This document shows, in pieces, positions 24,673 to 32,577 of a DNA stretch of 64,000 bases; position 1 is the stretch's first letter; each line of letters starts with the position of its first letter. The notes under the pieces were generated by a model. That model made no database searches. It was not told the DNA's origin and saw nothing but the letters and a program-made list of their open reading frames with translations. A program made the position numbers and the translations under genes. Origin of the DNA: an uncultured Clostridia bacterium (GTDB taxonomy: Bacteria > Bacillota > Clostridia > Christensenellales > UBA1242); NCBI GenBank assembly GCA_934757825.1, contig CAKVLP010000002.1:186001-250000 (forward strand). Direction: 5' to 3'.

Positions 24673-26481
24673 ATGCCAGCAAAGAAAAAAAGTGCAACCC
24701 AACTTCGTGGCGCGGTTAACAACATAATCCTTGAAAGCCTTTACTCGGGCGAAAAGTACGGCTATGAAATTATAAAGGAAGTCGAAGAAAAGACAAACGG
24801 CAAAGTCAAATTAAAACAGCCTTCACTTTACAGTAGCCTAAAAAGATTTGAGGCAAAGAATTACATAAAGTCGTATTGGGCTGATAGCGACATCGGTGGG
24901 AAAAGACACTACTACTCTTTGACCGATGACGGTATTGAGTATTACAGAAAAAACGTGCTCAAAGAAGTTGAGGAAGATGACGATATCGAATCTACCCCAG
25001 TAGACAACGAGGAAGAATATCTAGAAGACAAAATTATGGACGACGAAGTTGACGATGAAAACGACAAGTATGAGATAGACGTACCTGACACAACTACCGA
25101 TTATAAAAAATACAATTTTAACGTCCAAGATAAAATGGACGAGTTGTTGAAAGACGAGCCTCAGCAAGTAAGCGAATCGGAGGAACTTTTGGACGAACTT
25201 TATGAGAGCAAAGACGCCGACGAAATTTACAGCGAGGACGAACTTATTAAAGACCAGACCGAACTTGAAGAAAAACAGGAAATCCCTGTTGACCACGAGT
25301 TTAGAACTCCTACTCCTATCACCGACGAGATAAACAAACAAACCGAAGAAGAACCTTACAAACCGGCGCCTACTCTTGACACAACCAATACTGTTTACTA
25401 TGACGTAACCGAAGAAAAAGAAAACGTATCGGACAATGCACTAGATGACTTGTTATATCACGATGACGACGAAGAAGAAATTACTCCAACCCAAACTGTT
25501 CAAGAAGAAAAACCGGAAGAAAAGATAGAAGAGCCAAAGCCACAAATTTACACCGATGAATATGGCATCACAAAAATGTACTACCCTGACGAAGAGAAAA
25601 AAGTGGTTAACAATAAAGTATTTGATAATGTTGTTTATCGTACAAACACAACTACCATTTTTGATAAAGCCGAAAAGGAACCCCAAAAAAGTTCGCTACA
25701 ACTTGACGAGTTGTCTGACGCCGAGCGCGAACAACGCACAACCTCGTTTATGGAGAAGTTTGAAAACCGCACAAGAGAACTAACCGCAAACAGAGAGCCA
25801 GCATACAAAGAACCTGAGCCAGAACCTACTCCTCAAAACACTGACTACAAGAAAGTGTTAAACGGTCTATATAACACAAATAGTGAATACGAGCCAGAAA
25901 GCATAGTTTCACAAGAGGAAGAATACACTCCTACTTACGACGAGCCGGAAGAGGAAGAAATTTTTGCTACTCCAACCTATCAGAGTGAAGATGAAAACAA
26001 CTACAATGTTAAAATTTACACCGAAGAAAAAAGCAAAAAAGCGAGTTCTAAATATTTGCTTGTAAACAAAGCAAAGTTTGCATTTGGTCTTACAATGTTA
26101 GTGTTTATGTTGTTGCAAATCACAATTATGCTTGTTATATTCAAAAACAAAGGTCTATTGATGGACAAACAATACTGGATTTTCCAAGTAACATATGTGC
26201 TTATCGCAGTTGTTACACTACTATTCTGCATACCTGTGTTTATAAGTCCAAACAAACAATCTAGCAGTTCGTTTAAACTCGGATATATGCTAATGTTTGG
26301 AATACTAGCATTCTTTATAGTTGTGATTTTAACCTACACCATCAATACATTTATTGGTATGGAAGTAAGCAATATAGAATATTACATTCCTACGCTACTT
26401 GTTCCAACTGTGCTATCTACAAACTTTATCTTTGGGCCAATAATTTATCAAATCATTATACAAAACAAAAAGTTGTATTAA
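24673..26481 (+). CDS. PadR-family regulator fused to an acidic linker and a membrane domain
   Basis: 602 residues in three parts. Residues ~5-90 are a PadR winged helix (ILESLYSGEKYGYEIIKEV, then QPSLYSSLKRFEAKNYIKS and KRHYYSLTDDG). Residues ~95-460 are a low-complexity Asp/Glu-rich linker with Pro and Thr. Residues ~465-600 hold about four hydrophobic segments. Ordinary PadR proteins are 100-200 residues and soluble, so this one would bind DNA at the membrane. SD AGGAGG (24661-24666) fixes the ATG at 24673. Its promoter carries ACTATGCAAA motifs, possibly its own operator. The membrane domain has no motif I recognise. Confidence 0.8.
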   Translation: MPAKKKSATQLRGAVNNIILESLYSGEKYGYEIIKEVEEKTNGKVKLKQPSLYSSLKRFEAKNYIKSYWADSDIGGKRHYYSLTDDGIEYYRKNVLKEVEEDDDIESTPVDNEEEYLEDKIMDDEVDDENDKYEIDVPDTTTDYKKYNFNVQDKMDELLKDEPQQVSESEELLDELYESKDADEIYSEDELIKDQTELEEKQEIPVDHEFRTPTPITDEINKQTEEEPYKPAPTLDTTNTVYYDVTEEKENVSDNALDDLLYHDDDEEEITPTQTVQEEKPEEKIEEPKPQIYTDEYGITKMYYPDEEKKVVNNKVFDNVVYRTNTTTIFDKAEKEPQKSSLQLDELSDAEREQRTTSFMEKFENRTRELTANREPAYKEPEPEPTPQNTDYKKVLNGLYNTNSEYEPESIVSQEEEYTPTYDEPEEEEIFATPTYQSEDENNYNVKIYTEEKSKKASSKYLLVNKAKFAFGLTMLVFMLLQITIMLVIFKNKGLLMDKQYWIFQVTYVLIAVVTLLFCIPVFISPNKQSSSSFKLGYMLMFGILAFFIVVILTYTINTFIGMEVSNIEYYIPTLLVPTVLSTNFIFGPIIYQIIIQNKKLY

Positions 26482-26513
26482 AAAAATAAGGCAATTTATT
26501 TTGCCTTATTTTT
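26482..26513. terminator. Bidirectional terminator between padR fusion and VTT gene
   Basis: AAAAATAAGGCAA/TTGCCTTATTTTT 13-bp stem, 6-nt loop, between convergent genes. Confidence 0.9.
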
Positions 26514-27371
26514 CTTTTTAAATTTGTTTACTAGCCACTCCTCTATTTTACCTTGATACTTGTATGTTAGGATTACTAGCACGCTCATAACTACCACTAT
26601 TCCAGCCCAAACGTAAAGTCCCCAACCAGAGAACGGAATAACATATCCCCCTCCGAAATAACACATAAAAAACACCCCTATCGGTCTAAACAATGTAGTG
26701 ACAATAAAGAAGTATTTAAACGACATCGACGTTATGCCCGCAATAAGGCAAAGCACATCGTCGGGGAAGAATGGCAACAAAAACGCTAATCCCAAAAACA
26801 ATTTTCCACTGTTGTTAAGGATATCGGCATACTTTGTTGCGGTTTCTTTTCCAGCGACCCACACCACAAGCCTTTGCCCGACTGTTCTGCCAAGAATAAA
26901 GGAGGCATATGAGCCAAGCAGTATTCCAAGCGAACAATACACAAATCCCCAAAATGGTCCGTACACCACAGCACCGGCAAGAGCAATGATTGCGGCTGGA
27001 ACAGGCAAAATTACGACTTGCAAAGCCTGAATAAGCACATAGATAAATATTCCCTTTGAGCCAGTTGAAATAATAAAATATCTAAAATTATTGACCGACC
27101 TAAAAATGTACAGCATATTGCTTACATTCAAGATGTGATATAACACAAAAACAAATGTAAGCAAGCAGTTGCAAATTATAGTAACCTTACACGCCTTTAT
27201 ATACTTTGCTCTTATAAAAATTATTGAAAGTAGCAATGTTAGGGCTGTTAGCACCGACACTATAATTTTTAATACGCTGGAATACTCCACTTTTGAGAGA
27301 TTTAATATAAATAATATCGTAACCGTACATAATACATTTAACGTCAAGCAAAATATTTTTTTGAAGTTCAT
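26496..27371 (-). CDS. VTT-domain (TVP38/TMEM64, DedA-related) membrane protein
   Basis: 291 residues, about six to eight membrane segments. The VTT signature is clear: LPVPAAIIALAGAVVYGP, GSYASFILGRTVGQRL, and FLPFFPDDVLCLIAGITSM. Proteins of this superfamily are linked to phospholipid movement across membranes, but the specific role here is unknown. No clear SD is seen before the ATG, so the start is moderately certain. Convergent with the PadR fusion and divergent from the ABC operon. Confidence 0.88.
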   Translation of the reverse strand: MNFKKIFCLTLNVLCTVTILFILNLSKVEYSSVLKIIVSVLTALTLLLSIIFIRAKYIKACKVTIICNCLLTFVFVLYHILNVSNMLYIFRSVNNFRYFIISTGSKGIFIYVLIQALQVVILPVPAAIIALAGAVVYGPFWGFVYCSLGILLGSYASFILGRTVGQRLVVWVAGKETATKYADILNNSGKLFLGLAFLLPFFPDDVLCLIAGITSMSFKYFFIVTTLFRPIGVFFMCYFGGGYVIPFSGWGLYVWAGIVVVMSVLVILTYKYQGKIEEWLVNKFKKKNKAK

Positions 27372-27432
27372 AACACTTTAACCGTCCAGTTTTTGATACA
27401 ATATTATATTATATATAAACTTATATAATAAC

Positions 27433-27461
27433 TTTACAAAAAAATTATCCTATGATAAAAT
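27433..27461 (+). promoter_or_regulatory. ABC transporter operon promoter
   Basis: -35 TTTACA (27433-27438), 17-bp spacer ending in TGa, -10 TAAAAT (27456-27461). Confidence 0.65.
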
Positions 27462-27491
27462 AGAAAATAATTGTATAGTGTGAGGATTATT

Positions 27492-28466
27492 TTGGAAAAC
27501 ATAAAAACATCTAAAACACCTACCTTAACGCGTCCAAACACAGTTTTGGAATTAAGAAATGTAACTAAGGCGTTTGGCAATCGAATCGCTGTTAACAACA
27601 TCTCCTTCAAAATCGAAGAAGGTGAAATTTTTGGTTTTTTAGGGCCTAATGGAGCCGGTAAAACCACAACCATGAAGATGATTTGCGGGTTAACAAAACT
27701 CACAAAAGGCAACATCTATATTTGCGGAAAGTCAGTTAAAAACCACGAGCAAGTAAACAAACTTATTGGCGGGCTAATTGAAAACCCTATAATGTACGGA
27801 TATATGTCTGCTTATGACAACCTAAAATATTACGCCAGCCTATACTCGAATATTTCCAAAACCGACATCATTGCGTATGCAAAAATTGTTGGACTTGAAA
27901 ACAGGCTTAAAGACAAGGTTAGTACATACTCGCTTGGAATGAAGCAACGTCTTGGCATATGTCAAGCACTGCTACACAATCCAAAGTTGTTGGTGTTAGA
28001 TGAACCACTTAGTGGTCTTGACCCAAGCGGTGTAAAGGAAATGAGAGATTTTTTAAAACTACTCGCACACAAGCAAAAGATAGCAATTCTAATTTCCAGC
28101 CATATGCTTGGAGAGATGGAACAACTTTGTGACACGGTCGGGATTATTAACAACGGACACTTAGTTGAAGTAAAATCAATCACCCAACTACGCGAAGGGC
28201 AACAAAATAGCAAGCGAATTAAGGTTAAGGTTAACTACCCTAACTTTGCCGGAAAGATTATCATAAACGAGATGAGGTTAAAGGTTGACGTTGCTGGCGA
28301 CAGCATTATTGTTCACACCACCGAAAATGACATCACAAGGATTACGGAAAAACTACTTAAATACAATGTTTCAATTTTCGGAATTGAGGTTGTAACAAAA
28401 TCACTAGAAGATATATTTACAGACATTATTAAGAAAAAAAATTTGGGGAAAATAAACATTTTCTAA
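27492..28466 (+). CDS. ABC transporter ATP-binding protein
   Basis: 324 residues. Walker A GPNGAGKTTT, signature YSLGMKQRLG, Walker B LLVLDEPLSGLDP and the switch His (SSHMLGE) are all intact. The family (ABC-2, CcmA/BcrA-like) drives export or membrane-protein functions such as bacitracin resistance. SD TGAGGAT (27481-27487) sits before TTG at 27492, chosen over the upstream in-frame TTG at 27471. Its partner permease follows after 12 bp. Confidence 0.93.
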   Translation: MENIKTSKTPTLTRPNTVLELRNVTKAFGNRIAVNNISFKIEEGEIFGFLGPNGAGKTTTMKMICGLTKLTKGNIYICGKSVKNHEQVNKLIGGLIENPIMYGYMSAYDNLKYYASLYSNISKTDIIAYAKIVGLENRLKDKVSTYSLGMKQRLGICQALLHNPKLLVLDEPLSGLDPSGVKEMRDFLKLLAHKQKIAILISSHMLGEMEQLCDTVGIINNGHLVEVKSITQLREGQQNSKRIKVKVNYPNFAGKIIINEMRLKVDVAGDSIIVHTTENDITRITEKLLKYNVSIFGIEVVTKSLEDIFTDIIKKKNLGKINIF

Positions 28467-28478
28467 CGGAGAAATCGT

Positions 28479-30605
28479 ATGAAAGGTGTATTTAAAATTA
28501 CACGTGCGGAATTTATAAAGATATTTAAAAAGCCAATTGTATATATTATGGCTTTTGTTTTGGCGCTTGTATCGGTACTTTCCATTATTCTTATAAAACC
28601 ACAAATCCGCTCACAAAATCCAGTTACTATGAACGCGGATAACGCATCGGGCTGTTATGCAATATTTAATGGTAACAGTGAGGTGTCCAAGCAAGAGTTT
28701 GACAAAACTTTTGACAAAACTGACGAAAAAGTAAAACTTTATAACTCACTGCTTACTAGATACAATAACATCGACAAAGCCCTAGACACATTCAAAGATA
28801 ATTTTATAACAGTTAAAAACTACAACGGCAAAGGCGAAAAAACAGAAGCAGGAGTTATTGCAGATTGTAACAAGGCATTTGAAGACCTTTTGAATGTATT
28901 TAAAGACATTAGCGACCTAACACAGTACGCAAGCCTAAACGTGATTTTGAGCGCTGAGAATGACGACAACAAGCCATATTATTTAGTTCACACAATCGAC
29001 ACGGAAAACTTTTATAGTTGCGAATATTTTGAAACTTCCCTATCCGCCAATCTTAAAAATGTTACAAACGCAAAAAATTACACCACGTTTATTGAAAACA
29101 ACAACTACATAAATTTGTTAGAACATCTTTGCTCATATGGAAAGGATTTGATTAGATACAACCTTCTTGATATGCAATCATCACTTAAATCACAAAAAAA
29201 CAAGTTTATTGACATAATGTCTAAAAGTCAATCCTCAGACCAACAAGAACAAAGTTCTCAGGCTTTGGAAAAGTTACTTTTAAGCGTAAAACAATTCAAA
29301 GAAAAAGTTGACATTGCTTTACAAGGCGAAAGTTTGTTGATATTCAGTACAAATAGTGATTACAAAAAATTTGCCAACTACTGCGATGATATCATCAAAA
29401 CCATCAATTCTGCAAAAACCAGTTCTTCAGGTCAATACACCCAAACCAACAAATATGATTGTGCAGAAAAACTTAAAAAAAGCGTTGCATTTGACGGCAT
29501 TGAAAATTATATAAAATCCCTATCCTTTTTGAGTGTTAATGAGGATTTAAAAACCGAACTTACCAAAATTCAAGAAAAAGTAAATAAAAACAAAGAGACA
29601 ATTCTTAAAAATATAGATAGTTTAAGCACCGAAACTTCCACAAGAAACATTATAAATGAGATTACAAATTATAGGTGTCTGGCAGAAACTTACTCGGATG
29701 TTACAATGCAAATTGTAATCAAACAATTAGCACAAAAGGTAGATGTTTCTAAAATACGCGACGGAAGAAGCGAAACAATTACACTTACAAGTTATAACAC
29801 TTATGAAAACCTTCAAAACATTTCACAAAACAAATATCAAATAGACAACAATATTTACTCTTACAGCCTAGGTCAAGTGTTCAACTTTGGTGGAACAAGC
29901 GGATATAAGACAAGTATGTACGATTGCATTTACACAACTCTTAAAATCGGAACAATCGTTATAATCCTATTTACAATTATGATGATTTCGGGGCTTGTAA
30001 CTAGCGAGACCGAAAACGGAACAATCAAACTACTTCTTATTAGACCATATAGAAGGTCTAAAATACTTGTAGGCAAAATGCTTGCGACTTTATTCTTCTC
30101 GCTTGTGTTTATCCTATTTACAGTGTTACTTTCAGGCGTAATGGGTTACTTTATGTTTGGAATGCCAACATTCAGTTCGATATTAGTTACGTTTAATTCA
30201 AACATAACTTTCACAACTTCCCCTATTGTTTTGATTTTGATATTTATGGGTTCGTGTATATTAGACATTGTATTCTACCTAATCCTATCACTTACAGTAT
30301 CAGTACTATTTAGGTCATACATAGGCGCAATCACAACATCAATTTTAATCTACATTGGCGGAACAATTTTGGGTGCGTTTATCCCATCGTCAACACTTTA
30401 TGCATACCTTCCATTTACCAACACAGGTTTGTTTAGATTCTTTGGTGGCGAACTACTAATGTCAAACACCTCAAAAGTCGCATTACTACTATCAACACCA
30501 GTTCAGTCATCGCAGACATTCTATTCAAGTTTGCTAATCACAGCAATTACGTCGGTTGTGTTACTTGGAATTACACTATTCACATTTAATAGACGCGACT
30601 TCTAA
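28479..30605 (+). CDS. ABC-2 type transporter permease with large extracytoplasmic domain
   Basis: 708 residues. One membrane segment near 18-38, a ~430-residue predicted outside domain rich in Lys/Asn/Ser and probably helical, then about five membrane segments from ~485 to the end (GTIVIILFTIMMISGLVTSETENGTIKLLL is the conserved ABC-2 entry). The ATPase gene precedes it, SD CGGAGA. No resistance or peptide gene is adjacent, so the substrate is unknown. Terminator follows directly. Confidence 0.88.
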   Translation: MKGVFKITRAEFIKIFKKPIVYIMAFVLALVSVLSIILIKPQIRSQNPVTMNADNASGCYAIFNGNSEVSKQEFDKTFDKTDEKVKLYNSLLTRYNNIDKALDTFKDNFITVKNYNGKGEKTEAGVIADCNKAFEDLLNVFKDISDLTQYASLNVILSAENDDNKPYYLVHTIDTENFYSCEYFETSLSANLKNVTNAKNYTTFIENNNYINLLEHLCSYGKDLIRYNLLDMQSSLKSQKNKFIDIMSKSQSSDQQEQSSQALEKLLLSVKQFKEKVDIALQGESLLIFSTNSDYKKFANYCDDIIKTINSAKTSSSGQYTQTNKYDCAEKLKKSVAFDGIENYIKSLSFLSVNEDLKTELTKIQEKVNKNKETILKNIDSLSTETSTRNIINEITNYRCLAETYSDVTMQIVIKQLAQKVDVSKIRDGRSETITLTSYNTYENLQNISQNKYQIDNNIYSYSLGQVFNFGGTSGYKTSMYDCIYTTLKIGTIVIILFTIMMISGLVTSETENGTIKLLLIRPYRRSKILVGKMLATLFFSLVFILFTVLLSGVMGYFMFGMPTFSSILVTFNSNITFTTSPIVLILIFMGSCILDIVFYLILSLTVSVLFRSYIGAITTSILIYIGGTILGAFIPSSTLYAYLPFTNTGLFRFFGGELLMSNTSKVALLLSTPVQSSQTFYSSLLITAITSVVLLGITLFTFNRRDF

Positions 30606-30634
30606 AAAAAGCGGGCAAAATTGCCTGCTTTTTC
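30605..30634 (+). terminator. Terminator of the ABC operon
   Basis: AAAAAGCGGGCAA/TTGCCTGCTTTTT stem with one G-T pair and a T-tract. Confidence 0.88.
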
Positions 30635-30743
30635 TTTTAACACTAATCCACCTTGATAACACAAAATGGTTTACTCCGCTTCTAACATTTTATTAAATAC
30701 ATCTTTTAGTTGTGTCTATTATAACACGTATATCAATCGTAAT

Positions 30744-30770
30744 AAAAAAGCCACCAACAAGGTGGTTTTT
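30744..30770 (-). terminator. Terminator of rnhA
   Basis: AAAAAGCCACC/GGTGGTTTTT stem, T-tract on the minus strand, 35 bp after the rnhA stop. The stretch 30635-30743 holds no supportable feature. Confidence 0.82.
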
Positions 30771-30804
30771 ATGTAATATCATATAAAATTGTATTGAATG
30801 TCCC

Positions 30805-31254
30805 TTAAAATGGAGCGTCTGTCCTTTTAAGGATTTCCCCTCGCGCCAAGATGTCGCATCGATTGTTAAGTTCGTTGTCAGCGTGTCCCTTTACCTTTAC
30901 CCAACTTACTTTGTGTCTAGACATTGCGTCGAGAAGTTGTAGCCAGAGGTCTTTGTTTAGGACGTCTTTTTTGTTTGCTGTGCGCCAGCCTTTCAACTGC
31001 CAGTTGGTTATCCAATCTTGTTCGAAAGCGTTAAGGACATACGCACTGTCGGTATAAACAGTTACATCACAAGGCTCCTTAATCTGATTTAGTCCCTTTA
31101 TTACGGCAGTAAGTTCCATTCGATTATTGGTTGTGTCTGGCTCAAAACCGCTAAACTCTTTTTTTAGGTCGTTGTATATTAAAATATAGGCATAACCGCC
31201 TGGCCCGGGATTTCCAATACAAGAGCCATCGGTGTACAATGTTATTTTCTTCAT
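30805..31254 (-). CDS. rnhA: Ribonuclease HI
   Basis: 149 residues, full length. Catalytic acidic residues are visible: Asp in YTDGSC, Glu in NRMELTA, Asp in YTDSAYV and Asp in NNRCDILAR. It cleaves the RNA strand of RNA-DNA hybrids. The promoter -10 ends only 6 nt before the ATG and no SD is present, so the transcript may be leaderless. The start is fixed by the conserved N-terminus (ITLYTDGSC). Confidence 0.95.
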   Translation of the reverse strand: MKKITLYTDGSCIGNPGPGGYAYILIYNDLKKEFSGFEPDTTNNRMELTAVIKGLNQIKEPCDVTVYTDSAYVLNAFEQDWITNWQLKGWRTANKKDVLNKDLWLQLLDAMSRHKVSWVKVKGHADNELNNRCDILARGEILKRTDAPF

Positions 31255-31260
31255 ATTTGT

Positions 31261-31289
31261 ATTATAAATTAAATTGCATTATTTCGCAA
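31261..31289 (-). promoter_or_regulatory. rnhA promoter (predicts a leaderless mRNA)
   Basis: Minus strand: -35 TTGCGA (31284-31289), 17-bp spacer, -10 TATAAT (31261-31266), then 6 nt to the ATG. Confidence 0.68.
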
Positions 31290-31326
31290 ATAATACAGGC
31301 TAGTATTTTTAAATTGGTGATTTTTA

Positions 31327-31355
31327 TTGACAATTATAGACTTTTTGGCTATAAT
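31327..31355 (+). promoter_or_regulatory. tRNA-Trp promoter (full consensus)
   Basis: -35 TTGACA (31327-31332), 17-bp spacer, -10 TATAAT (31350-31355), 20 bp before the tRNA. Confidence 0.88.
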
Positions 31356-31374
31356 ACAATTACATCATGAATAT

Positions 31375-31448
31375 AGGGGTGTAGTTCATCGGTAGAATGA
31401 GAGTCTCCAAAACTCCAGAGGAGGGTTCGATTCCTTCCACCCCTGCCA
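31375..31448 (+). tRNA. tRNA-Trp (anticodon CCA)
   Basis: Acceptor AGGGGTG/CACCCCT, D arm, anticodon CCA at 31407-31409 in loop CTCCAAA, T loop TTCGATT, encoded CCA end. The first anticodon-stem pair is an A-C mismatch. Followed by a terminator. Confidence 0.93.
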
Positions 31449-31652
31449 GTGTGGATAAGCAAGTTTGTTTACTTGCTTATCTTTTTTTGGAATCGAACCC
31501 CCTCGGGTTCGGTGCTGTCGCACCCGGACCGCACGTAAAGTGCTCCCGGCTTTGGCTAAAAAAGTACGCACAGGTACTTTTTATTCACGCGTCGCCCCTT
31601 CCACCCCTGCCAGTCTGGATAAGCAAGTTCCTTTACTTGCTTATCTTTTTTT
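31433..31652 (+). repeat. Direct repeat of tRNA-Trp 3' end plus terminator (164 bp apart)
   Basis: 31433-31488 and 31597-31652 match at 53 of 56 positions. Each copy has the last ~16 nt of the tRNA including CCA, then the hairpin GATAAGCAAGT/ACTTGCTTATC and a T-tract. The 108 bp between hold an inverted tRNA-like GGAATCGAACCCC, a GGTGC/GCACC hairpin and another terminator-like hairpin (AAAAAGTAC/GTACTTTTT at about 31559-31583). No ORF there is credible. Confidence 0.85.
31454..31488 (+). terminator. Terminator of tRNA-Trp, first copy
   Basis: 11-bp stem (31454-31464 with 31471-31481) followed by seven Ts. Confidence 0.9.
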
Positions 31653-31653
31653 T
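31618..31653 (+). terminator. Terminator, second copy
   Basis: The same 11-bp stem (31618-31628 with 31635-31645) followed by eight Ts. Confidence 0.85.
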
Positions 31654-31735
31654 ATTATTTTTATGTCGCTATAATTTGTTTTAAAACTGAAAATTTGATA
31701 ATATTATTTTGTTAATATTAACAGAGGATAAAAAT

Positions 31736-32506
31736 ATGAAAGAAAAATTAACGAAATTTTTTAAATCTTTTACACCTTATCAAATTATATACTTGGCTAG
31801 CGTATTTATCTTAACAACGCTATTTATAATATTCTTTCCTGACGATATGCTAGAAAGTACAAACGATATGTCGCAAGGATTGGCAATATTTGTAACGATA
31901 TGTGCCGTTATTGCGGTGCTAGCAAATCCCCTTTGCGAACTTCTAATATCCAAGCAAAACAAATACAACTTCATTGTGTCGATTGTGTTTATAGAAATTA
32001 CGGAATCGATTATACTATTTGCACAAGGCAGTTATTCGACCGCATTGTTTTCCATTTTATTTTGGATACCAATAGACGTAATGTCATTTATAAATTGGAA
32101 AAAACACCCCGACGAACAAGAAGAACTTTTGACCCAAGTTAAGAGGCTTACCTGGTGGCAAGACATATTGGTTGTAATTGGGATATTCGCGTTTGGATTT
32201 GGAGTTGGGTATCTCCTAACGCTTATCCCAGGCGCGGAAAACACTTACATTGACGCATTTTGCACGGCTGTCGGAATGGTTAACGGCGTATTGCTTCTGC
32301 TTAGGTACAACGAACAATGGATCGCTTGGATTATCTGCCTTGTGCTTGACGCCTGGCTATATATATCGGCGGGCTCATACATAATGCTATTGACCGTTTT
32401 TGCAATGACTGTAAACACAATTTATGGTTTTATTAAATGGATTATGTACATTAAAAAACACGGACATAATACAAACACAACCAATGTGACTGAAATACAA
32501 AATTAA
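31736..32506 (+). CDS. pnuC: PnuC-family nicotinamide mononucleotide/riboside transporter
   Basis: 256 residues with about seven membrane segments. The PnuC motif region is recognisable: RYNEQWIAWIICLVLDAWLY, with the conserved Trp-x2-Trp arrangement, and a C-terminal YGFIKW segment. PnuC proteins take up nicotinamide riboside or related vitamin precursors by facilitated diffusion. SD AGAGGA (31723-31728) sets the ATG at 31736. No riboswitch is evident upstream, and no NAD gene lies nearby, so the exact substrate is open. Confidence 0.82.
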   Translation: MKEKLTKFFKSFTPYQIIYLASVFILTTLFIIFFPDDMLESTNDMSQGLAIFVTICAVIAVLANPLCELLISKQNKYNFIVSIVFIEITESIILFAQGSYSTALFSILFWIPIDVMSFINWKKHPDEQEELLTQVKRLTWWQDILVVIGIFAFGFGVGYLLTLIPGAENTYIDAFCTAVGMVNGVLLLLRYNEQWIAWIICLVLDAWLYISAGSYIMLLTVFAMTVNTIYGFIKWIMYIKKHGHNTNTTNVTEIQN

Positions 32507-32533
32507 AAAAATTTTGACTTCTTTGATTATAAT

Positions 32534-32564
32534 AAAAAAAAGGCCACAGAAAGTGGTCTTTTTT
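32534..32564. terminator. Bidirectional terminator between pnuC and pheT
   Basis: GGCCAC/GTGGTC stem with long A and T flanks between convergent genes. Confidence 0.88.
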
Positions 32565-32577
32565 ATTATTAAATTCA

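Noticed and set aside
31397..31684. Open reading frames across the tRNA-Trp repeat region
   Set aside because: They run through the tRNA and two terminator hairpins and have no SD or protein similarity.
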